A DNA stretch of 64,000 bases from Clostridia bacterium (GTDB lineage: Bacteria; Bacillota; Clostridia; RGIG6154), in NCBI GenBank assembly GCA_017409875.1, contig JAFQRW010000008.1:102920-166919 (forward strand), in the 5' to 3' direction. Position numbers and translations under genes: made by a program. Numbering within the stretch: position 1 is the stretch's first letter; each line of letters opens with the position of its first letter. The notes under the pieces are model-generated. The model made no database searches and was not told the origin of the DNA. It was given only the letters and a program-made list of their open reading frames with translations. Positions 17,041-26,094 of the stretch are shown piece by piece.

Positions 17041-17475
17041 TTATTTTACAATCAGGTGAACACCTTCAATTTTCTCAATGGTAACAAATTCATCTTTTTC
17101 GATGTTTGAAGAGTCAACAGATTTTGCTGACCACACTTTTCCACCCACTTTTACCTGACCTTTTCCTTCAATAGGGTTAATTGCTTCAACAACAACGCCT
17201 TTTTGACCTAACACTAAGTCTGCGTTGGTTTTAACGTGTGTTTTGATAATCTTGTTTTTAACAAGAGGTCTTGTAATCAAAAGCGCAAGTGAGGAAGCTA
17301 TAATAAATATTATTATCTGATAAATAAAACCTATACCAAAATATGATGCTACAAGTGCGGCTAATGCACCTACAGAAAACCAGATAATAACCAATCCTGC
17401 GGTTAAAGCCTCTACCACTAGAGTAACCACTAAAATAATCAGCCAGATTATTGGGTATGCAATAGGAAAACTCAC
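17041..17475 (-). CDS. NfeD-family membrane protein
   Basis: A 144-residue protein with three or four N-terminal membrane segments (about residues 5-70). A C-terminal OB-fold of the NfeD type (about 85-140) contains VLGQKGVVVEAINPIEGKGQVKVGGKVWSA. It is the short form without the ClpP-like protease domain. Its position directly before the SPFH gene is the standard pairing, and the OB domain is thought to help organise SPFH assemblies. GGAGGG precedes the start. Promoter at 17500-17528. Confidence 0.9.
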   Translation of the reverse strand: MSFPIAYPIIWLIILVVTLVVEALTAGLVIIWFSVGALAALVASYFGIGFIYQIIIFIIASSLALLITRPLVKNKIIKTHVKTNADLVLGQKGVVVEAINPIEGKGQVKVGGKVWSAKSVDSSNIEKDEFVTIEKIEGVHLIVK

Positions 17476-17499
17476 AATAAACCCTCCTTTTCTAAGTAA

Positions 17500-17528
17500 A
17501 GTATATCATAAAATACTTAATTATGCAA
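17500..17528 (-). promoter_or_regulatory. Promoter of the NfeD-SPFH operon
   Basis: On the minus strand TTGCAT (17523-17528), 17-bp spacer, TATACT (17500-17505). Confidence 0.7.
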
Positions 17529-17594
17529 TATTGTGTTTTTAATTGGAAAACATAGGCGGATTATGACTTCAAAAAAGTTTATTTTGCAGATTAG

Positions 17595-17627
17595 TTGACA
17601 TAATTTTTTAAAATAATGGGTTATAAT
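17595..17627 (+). promoter_or_regulatory. spoIIE promoter with 21-bp spacer
   Basis: TTGACA (17595-17600) and TATAAT (17622-17627) are both consensus but separated by 21 bp, unlike the 17 bp seen elsewhere in the window. Spo0A-activated sigma-A promoters of Bacillus spoIIE and spoIIG are known for such over-long spacing. No perfect 0A box (TGTCGAA) is seen beside it. Confidence 0.75.
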
Positions 17628-17659
17628 TTGAGGTAAAATAAGCTTTAAGGTGGTTTAAA

Positions 17660-19984
17660 ATGTACCAAAGAGCAGCGCTTCATATAAAAAACAAGATTTT
17701 AAGCATATTTAAAAGTATAAGAATAAATGAGATTATAATGCTGATCACCGGATTTCTGCTGGGAGGAGCAAATGTTTTTGAGGGGATAGCAGTCTTTGGT
17801 GTTGCAAGCAGTATTTCTTATATGAAAAAGGGTTTTAAAGCGTTTTGTCTTGCTTTCCCTGTTTTAGGATATTTAATAAGTTATCAGGGTATCTTTAAAA
17901 CAAAATATATTATTTCGTGTGTTTGTTTATGTGTTTTAAGAGAAATTTTACATAAATTAAAAAAAGACAAAATTTTTGAAATATCGGCGCTTTGTGTTTA
18001 TCCGATAGTAGCGCTTACACAAATGTTTATATCGGGATTTAGTATATATGATACGTTTGTGCTTGCTATTGAGTGTGGGATTTTATATTATTTTGTTTCA
18101 TTTTATGACAGCTTTTTAAATTATTTTTCTTCTAAAATGTTAAGAAGAACCATGAAACAAAGCGAGCTTTTGGCAATTATACTTGTAGCGGTGGTTTGTA
18201 TGACAGCAGGAGGGAGTATTGAGCTTCCGCTTGGTGTAAATCCTGTAGGTGTAATCTCAGTTTTTATAATAATGTTTTGTGCATTGGAGTTTTCGCTGGG
18301 AGTTACGGCAATTTCAGGGATTGTACTTGGACTGGCAGTATCTGTTACAAATGAAAATATGATTTTTTGTATAGGCTCTTACTCGGTTTCTGCACTTTTA
18401 GGAGGTTTAGCTAAAAAATATGGAAAAGCGGGCATTGTTTTTACGTTTATAATAACAAATGCTTTAGTAACCTTTTATGTAAATGGTTCTAATGAGGTTT
18501 TGATTAATCTTTTTGATATTTTAACAGCATCAGCAGTTTTTGCAGTTTTTCCGAAAGCAATTTTTTGTACTGTCAGGGATAATTTAATGCTTTTGATGGC
18601 GTCGGAAAAGACGAGGGAGGCAAGGAGACTTCAGATGATAAAGGAATTTACGTACAGAAAAATGTCAAAGCTGTCAAGTGCATTCTCAGGACTGGCAGAA
18701 TCTTTAAATCTATGCGGCAGTAAAAAATTAAAACCAAGAGAAGAAACAAAAATGCTGGCACATAACGTTGCTGAACGTGTCTGTAAACGGTGCAAAAACT
18801 TAGGTCATTGCTGGGGTAAAAATTCGGCAGAAACATTTGATGCTTTGGTTAGTTTGCTGGCAGCAATAGAAAGAAGAGGATGGGCTGAAAGTTACGATTT
18901 GCCAAGCTCATTTAAAAATATGTGCTACAGTTATCAGGCGCTTGTTTTAGAAACAAACAAGGTTTATGAGCTTTATCGGGTAAATATGGTATGGGAAAAT
19001 AAATTGTCTGAAAATAAAGCGATTATTTCTCAGCAACTTGAATCAATGAGCGAAATTGTAAAAGATTTGGCGGTTGAGCTAAAAGACAGTTTTAGCTTTG
19101 AAACAGCTCTGGAAAAAGATATTATTATGATTTTAGACGAGCTTGGAATAAAAATTAAGGAGGTTGCAGTAATTCCGGACAAAAACAATCATTATCGGGT
19201 AATGGTTACGGTAAAAGACTGCGATGGAAAGTATCTTTGTGAGAGAATTATGCTTACTGCTATTGAAAAAATTGTCGGCAGAAAAATGAAAGTAAGTCAT
19301 TCTGCTTGCAAAGACGGATTATGTATGGCAGAGTATACTGAGAAAGAAAAGTTTGGCATAAGCACGGGAATTTCAAGAATAAGACCGGACAATGAAACAG
19401 TCAGCGGTGACAGTTATGCAGTGATAACCCCCGGAGAGGGCAAAACAATTATTGCACTAAGCGACGGAATGGGAGTGGGGCAAAAGGCGGCAGAAGAAAG
19501 CAAGGCGGCAATAGATTTGTTAGACAAGCTTTTAAATGCAGGGATTGACAGAGATGCTGCTATTAAGTTGATTAATTCAGTGCTTATCTTAAAATCTTAT
19601 GATGAAAGCTTTGCAACACTTGATATGCTTGTGTTTGATATGTATACCGGTATAGGAGAGTTTATCAAAACAGGCGGAGTTGCATCATACATTAAAAGGG
19701 GAAATAATGTTATAACCGTAAATTCAGGAAGTTTGCCAACAGGGATTATCGGAACATGCGATGCAAGCAATTACAAAGTTGCGTTAAAAGAAGGCGATGT
19801 TGTGGTGATTTTATCAGATGGGGTTACTGATGCCCTGAGGGGAGACAGTGTGATTACAGATACACTTAAAAATACTGATATTACTGATATGAAATTGCTT
19901 TCAGACCTTATTATGTCAAAGGCTACAGAAAAACTAATAAGACCAAGAGATGATATGACAGTAATTTCTTCATTGATACAATGA
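17660..19984 (+). CDS. spoIIE: Stage II sporulation protein E (serine phosphatase)
   Basis: A 774-residue membrane phosphatase that dephosphorylates the anti-anti-sigma factor SpoIIAA to release sigma-F in the forespore. About ten TM helices fill residues 25-310. A central helical region (about 320-550) carries VCKRCKNLGHCW. The C-terminal PP2C domain (about 565-774) has SGDSYA, ALSDGMGVGQKAAEES and DGVTDALRG metal-binding motifs. Length is a little below the Bacillus protein (827). AAGGTGG precedes the ATG. With spoIIR in the same window this shows a spore-former. Confidence 0.95.
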   Translation: MYQRAALHIKNKILSIFKSIRINEIIMLITGFLLGGANVFEGIAVFGVASSISYMKKGFKAFCLAFPVLGYLISYQGIFKTKYIISCVCLCVLREILHKLKKDKIFEISALCVYPIVALTQMFISGFSIYDTFVLAIECGILYYFVSFYDSFLNYFSSKMLRRTMKQSELLAIILVAVVCMTAGGSIELPLGVNPVGVISVFIIMFCALEFSLGVTAISGIVLGLAVSVTNENMIFCIGSYSVSALLGGLAKKYGKAGIVFTFIITNALVTFYVNGSNEVLINLFDILTASAVFAVFPKAIFCTVRDNLMLLMASEKTREARRLQMIKEFTYRKMSKLSSAFSGLAESLNLCGSKKLKPREETKMLAHNVAERVCKRCKNLGHCWGKNSAETFDALVSLLAAIERRGWAESYDLPSSFKNMCYSYQALVLETNKVYELYRVNMVWENKLSENKAIISQQLESMSEIVKDLAVELKDSFSFETALEKDIIMILDELGIKIKEVAVIPDKNNHYRVMVTVKDCDGKYLCERIMLTAIEKIVGRKMKVSHSACKDGLCMAEYTEKEKFGISTGISRIRPDNETVSGDSYAVITPGEGKTIIALSDGMGVGQKAAEESKAAIDLLDKLLNAGIDRDAAIKLINSVLILKSYDESFATLDMLVFDMYTGIGEFIKTGGVASYIKRGNNVITVNSGSLPTGIIGTCDASNYKVALKEGDVVVILSDGVTDALRGDSVITDTLKNTDITDMKLLSDLIMSKATEKLIRPRDDMTVISSLIQ

Positions 19985-20003
19985 GTTTATTTTTTCTATT
20001 AAG

Positions 20004-20032
20004 TTGACAAATTTCGCTAAAAATTGTATAAT
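20004..20032 (+). promoter_or_regulatory. fba promoter
   Basis: TTGACA (20004-20009), 17-bp spacer, TATAAT (20027-20032): a perfect sigma-A promoter, fitting a highly expressed glycolytic gene. Confidence 0.9.
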
Positions 20033-20061
20033 TATTGAAGAAAATATTTGGAGGTTGTTTT

Positions 20062-20925
20062 ATGTTAGTATCAGCTAAAGAAGTTCTTGCTAAAGCAAAG
20101 AACGAAAAATATGCAGTAGGTCAGTTTAACATTAATAATTTAGAGTGGACAAAGGCAATTCTGCTTACAGCTCAGGAATGTAATTCACCTGTAATTTTGG
20201 GCGTTTCTGAGGGTGCAGGTAAATATATGTGCGGATTCAAAACGGTTGCAGATATGGTTAAGGCAATGGTAGAATCACTTGGCATTACAGTTCCTGTTAT
20301 TCTTCATCTTGACCACGGCAGCTATGAGGGAGCTAAAAAAGCTATCGAAGCAGGCTTTTCTTCAGTAATGTTTGACGGTTCTCATTACGGTATCGAAGAA
20401 AACATTGAAAAAACAAAAGAAATAATTGCTCTTGCAAATTCAAAAGGTATTTCAGTTGAAGCCGAAGTAGGTTCTATCGGCGGCGAAGAAGACGGTGTTG
20501 TTGGCGCAGGTGAGGTTGCAGATCCTAATGAATGTAAAATGATTGCAGATTTAGGTGTTGATATTTTAGCTGCAGGTATCGGCAATATTCACGGTAAATA
20601 TCCTGCAAACTGGGCAGGTCTTAACTTTGAAGTTTTGGCAGAAATTGAAAAAGCAACATCGCCAATGCCATTAGTACTTCACGGCGGAACTGGTATCCCT
20701 GCCGATATGATTAAAAAGGCTATTTCATTAGGCGTATCAAAAATCAATGTTAACACAGAGTGCCAAATAGCATTTGCAGATGCTACAAGAAAATATATAG
20801 AAGCAGGTAAAGATTTGGAAGGCAAAGGCTTTGACCCAAGAAAATTGCTTGCTCCAGGATTTGAGGCTATTAAAGCTACAGTTAAAGAAAAAATGGAACT
20901 TTTTGGTTCAATAAACAAAGCGTAA
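20062..20925 (+). CDS. fba: Class II fructose-bisphosphate aldolase
   Basis: A 287-residue zinc-dependent aldolase that cleaves fructose-1,6-bisphosphate. Motifs: VGQFNINNLEW at the N-terminus, HLDHGSYEGAKKAIEAGFSSVMFDGSH (shown in parts: catalytic Asp and Zn His near 82-84), EVGSIGGEEDGV, and HGGTGIP (about 210). Start ATG 20062 follows TTTGGAGG; an upstream in-frame TTG is too near the -10 box. It is monocistronic with its own terminator. Confidence 0.96.
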   Translation: MLVSAKEVLAKAKNEKYAVGQFNINNLEWTKAILLTAQECNSPVILGVSEGAGKYMCGFKTVADMVKAMVESLGITVPVILHLDHGSYEGAKKAIEAGFSSVMFDGSHYGIEENIEKTKEIIALANSKGISVEAEVGSIGGEEDGVVGAGEVADPNECKMIADLGVDILAAGIGNIHGKYPANWAGLNFEVLAEIEKATSPMPLVLHGGTGIPADMIKKAISLGVSKINVNTECQIAFADATRKYIEAGKDLEGKGFDPRKLLAPGFEAIKATVKEKMELFGSINKA

Positions 20926-20941
20926 GAATTATAAAAAAACT

Positions 20942-20972
20942 AATCCCGAAAGCTATTTGCTTTCGGGATTTT
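20942..20972. terminator. Terminator between fba and the minus-strand operon
   Basis: Stem AATCCCGAAAGC/GCTTTCGGGATT with TATTT loop, T-run on the plus strand. It also lies just after the end of the 901-residue gene on the minus strand. Confidence 0.9.
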
Positions 20973-20982
20973 AATTTTTTTG

Positions 20983-23688
20983 TTATGGCATAAGCCAACC
21001 AAATTGTCCGGGTGACACATCACCTTTACCAAGCGTGCAAACAGGATTAGGCTCTTGTGCCCATATACTCGTAAAACGACCAATTTCGTGACCGATTCTG
21101 AGTTTCATAGGGATATCCTTTGTCCAATTAATGTCAGTTCTTTTTAATGTAACGATAAAGTGCATTCCATTTGATGGAATTTTTGTGATTTGCCATACTT
21201 TTTCAAGTTTTTCAAGTCCGCCGTCAATTATCAATGCGTGATAAAGCGGATTGTTATCGCTATGCTTAAATTCAATGTCTTTTGTTATTTCTACTGTAGG
21301 ATAAACATGCATTAAAACAAATTCAGGAGTAAACCTTACACCAAATTTAGCATCGCTCTTAAATTCAAAGTAAAGATTTTCTTTGTCGTAAGCTGCTTTA
21401 AAATATGATTTATCGTCAGTAAGAGCAAGCCACTTAGCGTTATCTAAAGAACCTTTGCCCATCTGATAGTGGGGGACACCATCTTCTATACCTTTATAGT
21501 ATTCCAAAGGTGGAAGGCCTTCTTCAATTCTTTGAGAAACTTTTGGAAATTCAGTTGCAAGCAACTTTTCAAGCTGTAAAACTCTGTCTTTAAGTTTAAG
21601 AGGGAAAAACTTGAAGTTTTCAGCCTCTGAGTGATAACCAAGTCTTTTGTCTGTATTGCAAAGAGGTATCATTTCTTTGGTTAAAGCAATTTCTTGTTTA
21701 ACAATTTCTTCCATTTGTGAAAGAATTTCTTTTAAATTACCCTCTTCAAAGCCAAGTTTTTCACGAAGCTGATAGAATTTTATAATATTATGACCGCTTT
21801 TAAACAAAACGCCCAGTGCTTTTGCGCAGGTGATTTGTTCAGTATAATTGTAGCAATCACTTTGTGGAATACCTTCAAGCTCTTTTATGCCCGCACTCCA
21901 TTTTTCAGACATCTCAGATGTTAAAATATCTGCTTCTTGTAAAGTGTGGATGCCTACAAGCCCCTCATCAATTCTGTCACCGTCACATCGGTCTGTAGAC
22001 ATCCATGATCTTGGAAGAGAGAAGTTTTTAGGTATAAGATGAAGCTGCCATACAACGCTGTCGTGCATAGGACCGTAGTAACTGAACATAATGTTTGTGG
22101 GATAGTTTTTGTATCCCTCAGTAAAGAGTTTCCATGCTTTTACCACTTGTTTTGCATGTGTCCTGCCCCAATAAATTGACGCTAAGTGTTCTGAGAAACT
22201 GTCTTCATTTGAAAAATCATGTAAAAACGAGAGTTCTCCTGCCGCTTTTGACATAAGGCTTGGGTAGTTGCCGAAATACCAGCATTCCATTACGCCTTTG
22301 ACACCAAGTTCATGCGCACCTTTAAATTTTTCAAATATAAGTCCAGGAACGGGAAGATATGGTACGCTCGCAACCTCGTGTGAACAACAAATCTGCATTT
22401 TTGCAAAAAGTTTTTTTCCGTATTTTTTGCAGGCATTTGCTGTATTTATAAATAAATCAGAAGGACCTGCATAAGAAAGCCAGTAATCCATTGCTAAACG
22501 CTTTTTGTCAAGTTGCTCAGGCGTTCCCATGTCATCAAAATTCTGCATTAAATATGCTTCTTCGGGAGCATATTTTACATAATCCTCAATATCTTTTGTT
22601 TCCCATTCACGATGCCCGTATGTCCAGCTTACAAATTTGATGTCGGATTTTGCGCGTCTGAATCCTTCACAGAAAAACTCTACAGTATCTGCTAAAATTT
22701 TGCCTCTTGGTATATGTGAACAGTGAGGACAGTCGTTTGTTGCAGAATTGGAGCAGTTTGTAGGTCTTTCTCCGACTGTGATATTTATATATCCGCCAAG
22801 CCCTGGCAAAAGCTCTGCCATTGTTTTGGTTGAATCTATGCAGTAAGCTTTTCCAAACTCTGTTTCAGTGCAAAATGTGTACTCGGTTGTCCATAATACT
22901 GTACCTTTAACCTGAGGATAATTTTTTATTATATCTCCGTTTACAGATAAGCATGATACAGGTTCTATTGCAAAAACATATACTTTTATGCCGTATCTTG
23001 CACATTTTTTTATGATATTTCTTAATTTTTCAATTCTTGATTCAAAGCCCTTGCCGTACTCTTTAATCATACCCGGGGGCAAAATGTCCATAAATCTTGT
23101 GTAAATCCAAAGTCCGTTAGTTCCGTCATGTGCAAGACGGTTTAAATATTCTTCAGGATAATAATCAATGTCATCTGAAAGCTCGTCACCATTTTTAGGC
23201 GGACGGTTTGTAGGACTGAAGAAACCTCTTGTTATTCTGTCTTCAATATGAGGGAACCTGGAAATTGTCTTTTCTTTCAGGAACGGACCTTCGTTTTTTG
23301 AAAGTTCATCTTCTATCCATACAAGAGCACGTCTTATACCTTCGGTATCTCCGGCTGAAACGGTAATACCATTTTTTGTGATTTTAACTTCATAGCTTTC
23401 AAAAACAGAAGTTTTTTGATGCACAATATTCACAGGAAATTTGTTGCCGCTTATTTTACATACATTTAAAAAAGCATTAAAGTCTTCGTATGCGGTTTCT
23501 AACAGGTTTTCAGGGTCAGGGAATGCAGGATTTAAATACATTCCGTCAGCTGAAAACTCATTTTCCTGCATAGCACCAAGCCCCCAATTCATAGGGGGCT
23601 CTTTATGAACATGTGCTTTTAAAAGCTCTATAAATTCACACTCAGGTTGTGCATTAAAGAATTCGTCAAAAATGTGTTCACGTAGCAT
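20983..23688 (-). CDS. Large cytoplasmic glycoside-hydrolase-like protein, family unassigned
   Basis: A 901-residue protein without signal peptide. Residues about 90-150 resemble the N-terminal alpha/beta domain of GH20/GH67/GH84-type enzymes (NGITVSAGDTEGIRRALVWIEDEL). Residues about 160-560 look like a TIM barrel, with RITRGFF, DGTNGLWIYTRF, IKVYVFAIEP, a Cys-rich CPHCSH loop, SWTYGHREWE and VMECWYFGNYPS. A helical region follows. Residues about 740-900 resemble a DOMON/CBM9-like beta sandwich (AAYDKENLYFEFKSDA). The catalytic acids cannot be assigned with confidence. It is the last gene of the four-gene operon divergent from the AraC regulator and probably acts on an imported glycoside or amino sugar derivative. 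Confidence 0.6.
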   Translation of the reverse strand: MLREHIFDEFFNAQPECEFIELLKAHVHKEPPMNWGLGAMQENEFSADGMYLNPAFPDPENLLETAYEDFNAFLNVCKISGNKFPVNIVHQKTSVFESYEVKITKNGITVSAGDTEGIRRALVWIEDELSKNEGPFLKEKTISRFPHIEDRITRGFFSPTNRPPKNGDELSDDIDYYPEEYLNRLAHDGTNGLWIYTRFMDILPPGMIKEYGKGFESRIEKLRNIIKKCARYGIKVYVFAIEPVSCLSVNGDIIKNYPQVKGTVLWTTEYTFCTETEFGKAYCIDSTKTMAELLPGLGGYINITVGERPTNCSNSATNDCPHCSHIPRGKILADTVEFFCEGFRRAKSDIKFVSWTYGHREWETKDIEDYVKYAPEEAYLMQNFDDMGTPEQLDKKRLAMDYWLSYAGPSDLFINTANACKKYGKKLFAKMQICCSHEVASVPYLPVPGLIFEKFKGAHELGVKGVMECWYFGNYPSLMSKAAGELSFLHDFSNEDSFSEHLASIYWGRTHAKQVVKAWKLFTEGYKNYPTNIMFSYYGPMHDSVVWQLHLIPKNFSLPRSWMSTDRCDGDRIDEGLVGIHTLQEADILTSEMSEKWSAGIKELEGIPQSDCYNYTEQITCAKALGVLFKSGHNIIKFYQLREKLGFEEGNLKEILSQMEEIVKQEIALTKEMIPLCNTDKRLGYHSEAENFKFFPLKLKDRVLQLEKLLATEFPKVSQRIEEGLPPLEYYKGIEDGVPHYQMGKGSLDNAKWLALTDDKSYFKAAYDKENLYFEFKSDAKFGVRFTPEFVLMHVYPTVEITKDIEFKHSDNNPLYHALIIDGGLEKLEKVWQITKIPSNGMHFIVTLKRTDINWTKDIPMKLRIGHEIGRFTSIWAQEPNPVCTLGKGDVSPGQFGWLMP

Positions 23689-23700
23689 TTGCTCACCTCG

Positions 23701-24435
23701 TTATTTAATAGCCTGCTTTAAGTATTCGAGTGAAAGCTTAACCATTTCATCGCCGATTTCTTTGCTTGCCTCTTTTGCACTTGCAGTAAACCAGTGCTTG
23801 ATATCGCCAAGTCTTTCAAGTTTAACGGCATCAGGATAAAGTGACATTAAAATTGAACACTCATACTTGCCTGCATGGTCATAGCCTGTAGCGTTTTGGA
23901 CCTCAGTACTCATTGTAGGAATAACTTTTATCCAGGAGAACGGATCATCACCGCCACCAACATTTTCATAGTAGTCAGCGTAGTTTTCGCTGCCCCACCA
24001 GCCTCTGCCCTGAGTTTTTTCAAGGTATCTCATAATTGCTCTTTGTGATGCTTTCATATAAGATAAGGTCATTGGTTTTAAGTTTTCCTGTTCAAACTGA
24101 TGATGAATTACAACATAAATATTTCTCTGCCCTGCTTCTAACATTGCAGTAAAAATCTGCATAAGATATGCTTCAAATACATCTTCTTCGATATGAACAG
24201 TGCCGCTTGTTTCGTCAGCGACAGCATAACTTGACGGACTGTAATAGATTGATGGTGCAATCATAATTTCTTTTTCCTCGGCAAGTTTTTTAACAAGACC
24301 TTCCGCAACTAAAGTATCACAACCGTATGAACAATGCGGACCGTGATATTCAACAGTGCCGCCACAGATAACAAAAGGCAATCTGTTTTCTTTAACTTTG
24401 TTAAATTCTTTAGGAAAACTCATATTAAGTTCCAT
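23701..24435 (-). CDS. Creatininase-family amidohydrolase
   Basis: A 244-residue protein of the creatininase family. The metal-binding motif is GTVEYHGPHCSYGCDT (Glu, His and Asp in the canonical E-x-H...D spacing, about residues 28-40). A second block VVIHHQFEQEN (about 110) and GYDHAGKYECS (about 185, like the family's HAGEFETS) complete the active site. Family members hydrolyse cyclic or linear amides such as creatinine or formamidopyrimidines, using two metal ions. The true substrate is not evident. GGGAGG precedes the ATG. It lies between the ASRT-like gene and the large hydrolase-like gene. Confidence 0.85.
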   Translation of the reverse strand: MELNMSFPKEFNKVKENRLPFVICGGTVEYHGPHCSYGCDTLVAEGLVKKLAEEKEIMIAPSIYYSPSSYAVADETSGTVHIEEDVFEAYLMQIFTAMLEAGQRNIYVVIHHQFEQENLKPMTLSYMKASQRAIMRYLEKTQGRGWWGSENYADYYENVGGGDDPFSWIKVIPTMSTEVQNATGYDHAGKYECSILMSLYPDAVKLERLGDIKHWFTASAKEASKEIGDEMVKLSLEYLKQAIK

Positions 24436-24452
24436 ACTATCTACCTCCCGTG

Positions 24453-24824
24453 TTATTCACTGTAGCCTAATGTTGTGTAGAAAGCAAGATTTGGCTGTGT
24501 GTTGTCAAGTCTGCCATACTGTACAACAATATTGCAGTTTGATGTGAGTTTCATAGCGTACTGTGTTTCAAACGGTACAACAAAACCACCCATGTCTGAA
24601 GGCCTGTTTGTTCTGAAACATCTTACCCTGCCTGCTCCTACAGTCCATTTGATTTCTTCGTATGCGTCTTTGTCTGTAAAGAAAAGCTTTACAGCAATTT
24701 CAGCATCGACATCGCTGTCATTTACAACAATTACGGATTCATGTCCCTTTGCAACGCCTTCTCCTTCAGGAGGAAGCTCGCAGTCAGGGAGTATCCATAC
24801 TTTTTTTCCTGCTCCGTTAGCCAT
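24453..24824 (-). CDS. ASRT-family ('sensory rhodopsin transducer') protein
   Basis: A 123-residue all-beta protein matching the Anabaena sensory rhodopsin transducer family: GKKVWILPDCELPPEGEG at the N-terminus, HESVIVVNDSD, FFTDKD, and NIVVQYGRLDN near the C-terminus. No rhodopsin gene is present. In non-photosynthetic bacteria this small fold is thought to bind carbohydrate or DNA, so the historical name should not be taken as function. Start ATG 24824 overlaps the stop of the upstream M24 gene by 8 nt, implying translational coupling. Confidence 0.8.
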   Translation of the reverse strand: MANGAGKKVWILPDCELPPEGEGVAKGHESVIVVNDSDVDAEIAVKLFFTDKDAYEEIKWTVGAGRVRCFRTNRPSDMGGFVVPFETQYAMKLTSNCNIVVQYGRLDNTQPNLAFYTTLGYSE

Positions 24825-25989
24825 CGATTTCAATAATTCCTTTCTTTAAGTAATCTGTCATTGAAGTACAGCCGTCTTTAGTAACAGCGATACCTTTTTC
24901 CCAACGGCAACCGAATGTAGGACCTGAGATGAATGTGTCAACCTGGAATGTCATATTTTCTTCCAAGAGATAATCACTTGTTGTTTCCATCCAAGGAGCT
25001 TCTACTTCAATCATACCTGTACCGTGGCAAGGACCATATACGAAGTTGTCTTTCATACCATTTTCTTCGTAAAGTTTATAGAAGTCTTTAGCAATATCGC
25101 TTGCTAAAACACCTGCTTTGATTCTGTCAACTGTCCAGTTATGAGCCTGGAGACAGAATTCAACAATTCTTCTTCTTTCGCCTTCCAATTTGCCCATTAC
25201 AACAGGGAGACCTACTGCAGGTGAGTAACCGTCAATTTTAGCAGAAAGGTTAAGCTGAACGATGTCACCTTTGTTGATTGTTTTGTAGCTTGAGCGGCTG
25301 ATAGCATGGCGTGTTGATGCTTCTGAGAATACATACATAGGAAGACCTTCGTATTCTGCGCCTTCTTCGTAAATAACTCTCTGTGCGATACCAACCATCT
25401 GAAGTTCTGTAACACCCGGTTTTAAGTGCTTAATAACTTCATCTGTTGCAAGGTCAACAATTCTGAAACCTTCTTTGATACAAGCAAGTTCGTTTACAGA
25501 TTTGATTTTTCTGAGTTCAACCATAATGTCGTTGCATCTTGAAATTTCAGCTTTAGGGAAACTGTCTTTTAAGCCTTCATAGATTGGAAGTGTACATTCA
25601 ACATAGCTTCCAAGACCAATTTTAATGTTTTCGCCTGTAACGCCGATTGCTTTGAATACATCGTTAAATGTATCAGCACGAAGTTCAGGGTAAGCAGGGT
25701 CTGCTGATTCTCTGAATTCTTTTAAAACAAAAATTTTGTCAATTTTACCGAAGTCCTTTGCAAAAATTGCTGATTCAGGACCTACTAAAAGTGCAGCATC
25801 TCCGTTTGCTGAAATAGCAACGCCCGCACGTTCAAAAAGGGGCCAGAAACCACTAAAGTATCTTGCGTTAGCATAGTCTGATTCTGTACTTGACACAACC
25901 ATTACGTCAAGTCCTTTTTTGCGGATAAGTTCCGCAGCTCTTTTAATTCTTTCTTTGTACTCATAATCCGGTATACAAATTCTTGCCAT
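24817..25989 (-). CDS. M24-fold (creatinase/aminopeptidase P-like) protein with degenerate metal site
   Basis: A 390-residue protein with a creatinase N-terminal domain (about 10-150) and a pita-bread C-terminal domain (about 160-385). A catalytic-type His is kept in STRHAIS and CHGTG, and a Glu in RWEKGIAV. The two metal Asp of the motif (D-x-G...GY..D) are replaced, in VQLNLSAKIDGYSPA, by Asn and Ala, and the ligand Glu before them in VDTF is also changed. Metal-free M24 relatives include creatinase (creatine amidinohydrolase). It is the first gene of an operon that also contains a creatininase-family gene. A true peptidase function seems unlikely; the substrate is unknown. GGAGG precedes the ATG. 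Confidence 0.8.
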   Translation of the reverse strand: MARICIPDYEYKERIKRAAELIRKKGLDVMVVSSTESDYANARYFSGFWPLFERAGVAISANGDAALLVGPESAIFAKDFGKIDKIFVLKEFRESADPAYPELRADTFNDVFKAIGVTGENIKIGLGSYVECTLPIYEGLKDSFPKAEISRCNDIMVELRKIKSVNELACIKEGFRIVDLATDEVIKHLKPGVTELQMVGIAQRVIYEEGAEYEGLPMYVFSEASTRHAISRSSYKTINKGDIVQLNLSAKIDGYSPAVGLPVVMGKLEGERRRIVEFCLQAHNWTVDRIKAGVLASDIAKDFYKLYEENGMKDNFVYGPCHGTGMIEVEAPWMETTSDYLLEENMTFQVDTFISGPTFGCRWEKGIAVTKDGCTSMTDYLKKGIIEIDG

Positions 25990-26046
25990 TTTAAAAAACC
26001 TCCTTTAGTGTTTGATTACATTATACTACATTTAAAACAAATTGTA

Positions 26047-26077
26047 TTTGCAGTATTTTAAAATTTTTTTGCACAAT
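26047..26077. promoter_or_regulatory. Possible AraC-type direct-repeat operator
   Basis: TTTGCA-type half-sites at 26047 (TTTGCAGTATT) and 26068 (TTTGCACAATATT) lie in direct repeat 21 bp apart. They sit between the divergent AraC gene and the catabolic operon, upstream of a -10 box (TATAAT, minus strand, near 26020) that lacks a good -35. Confidence 0.4.
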
Positions 26078-26094
26078 ATTAAATTTTTTTAATA

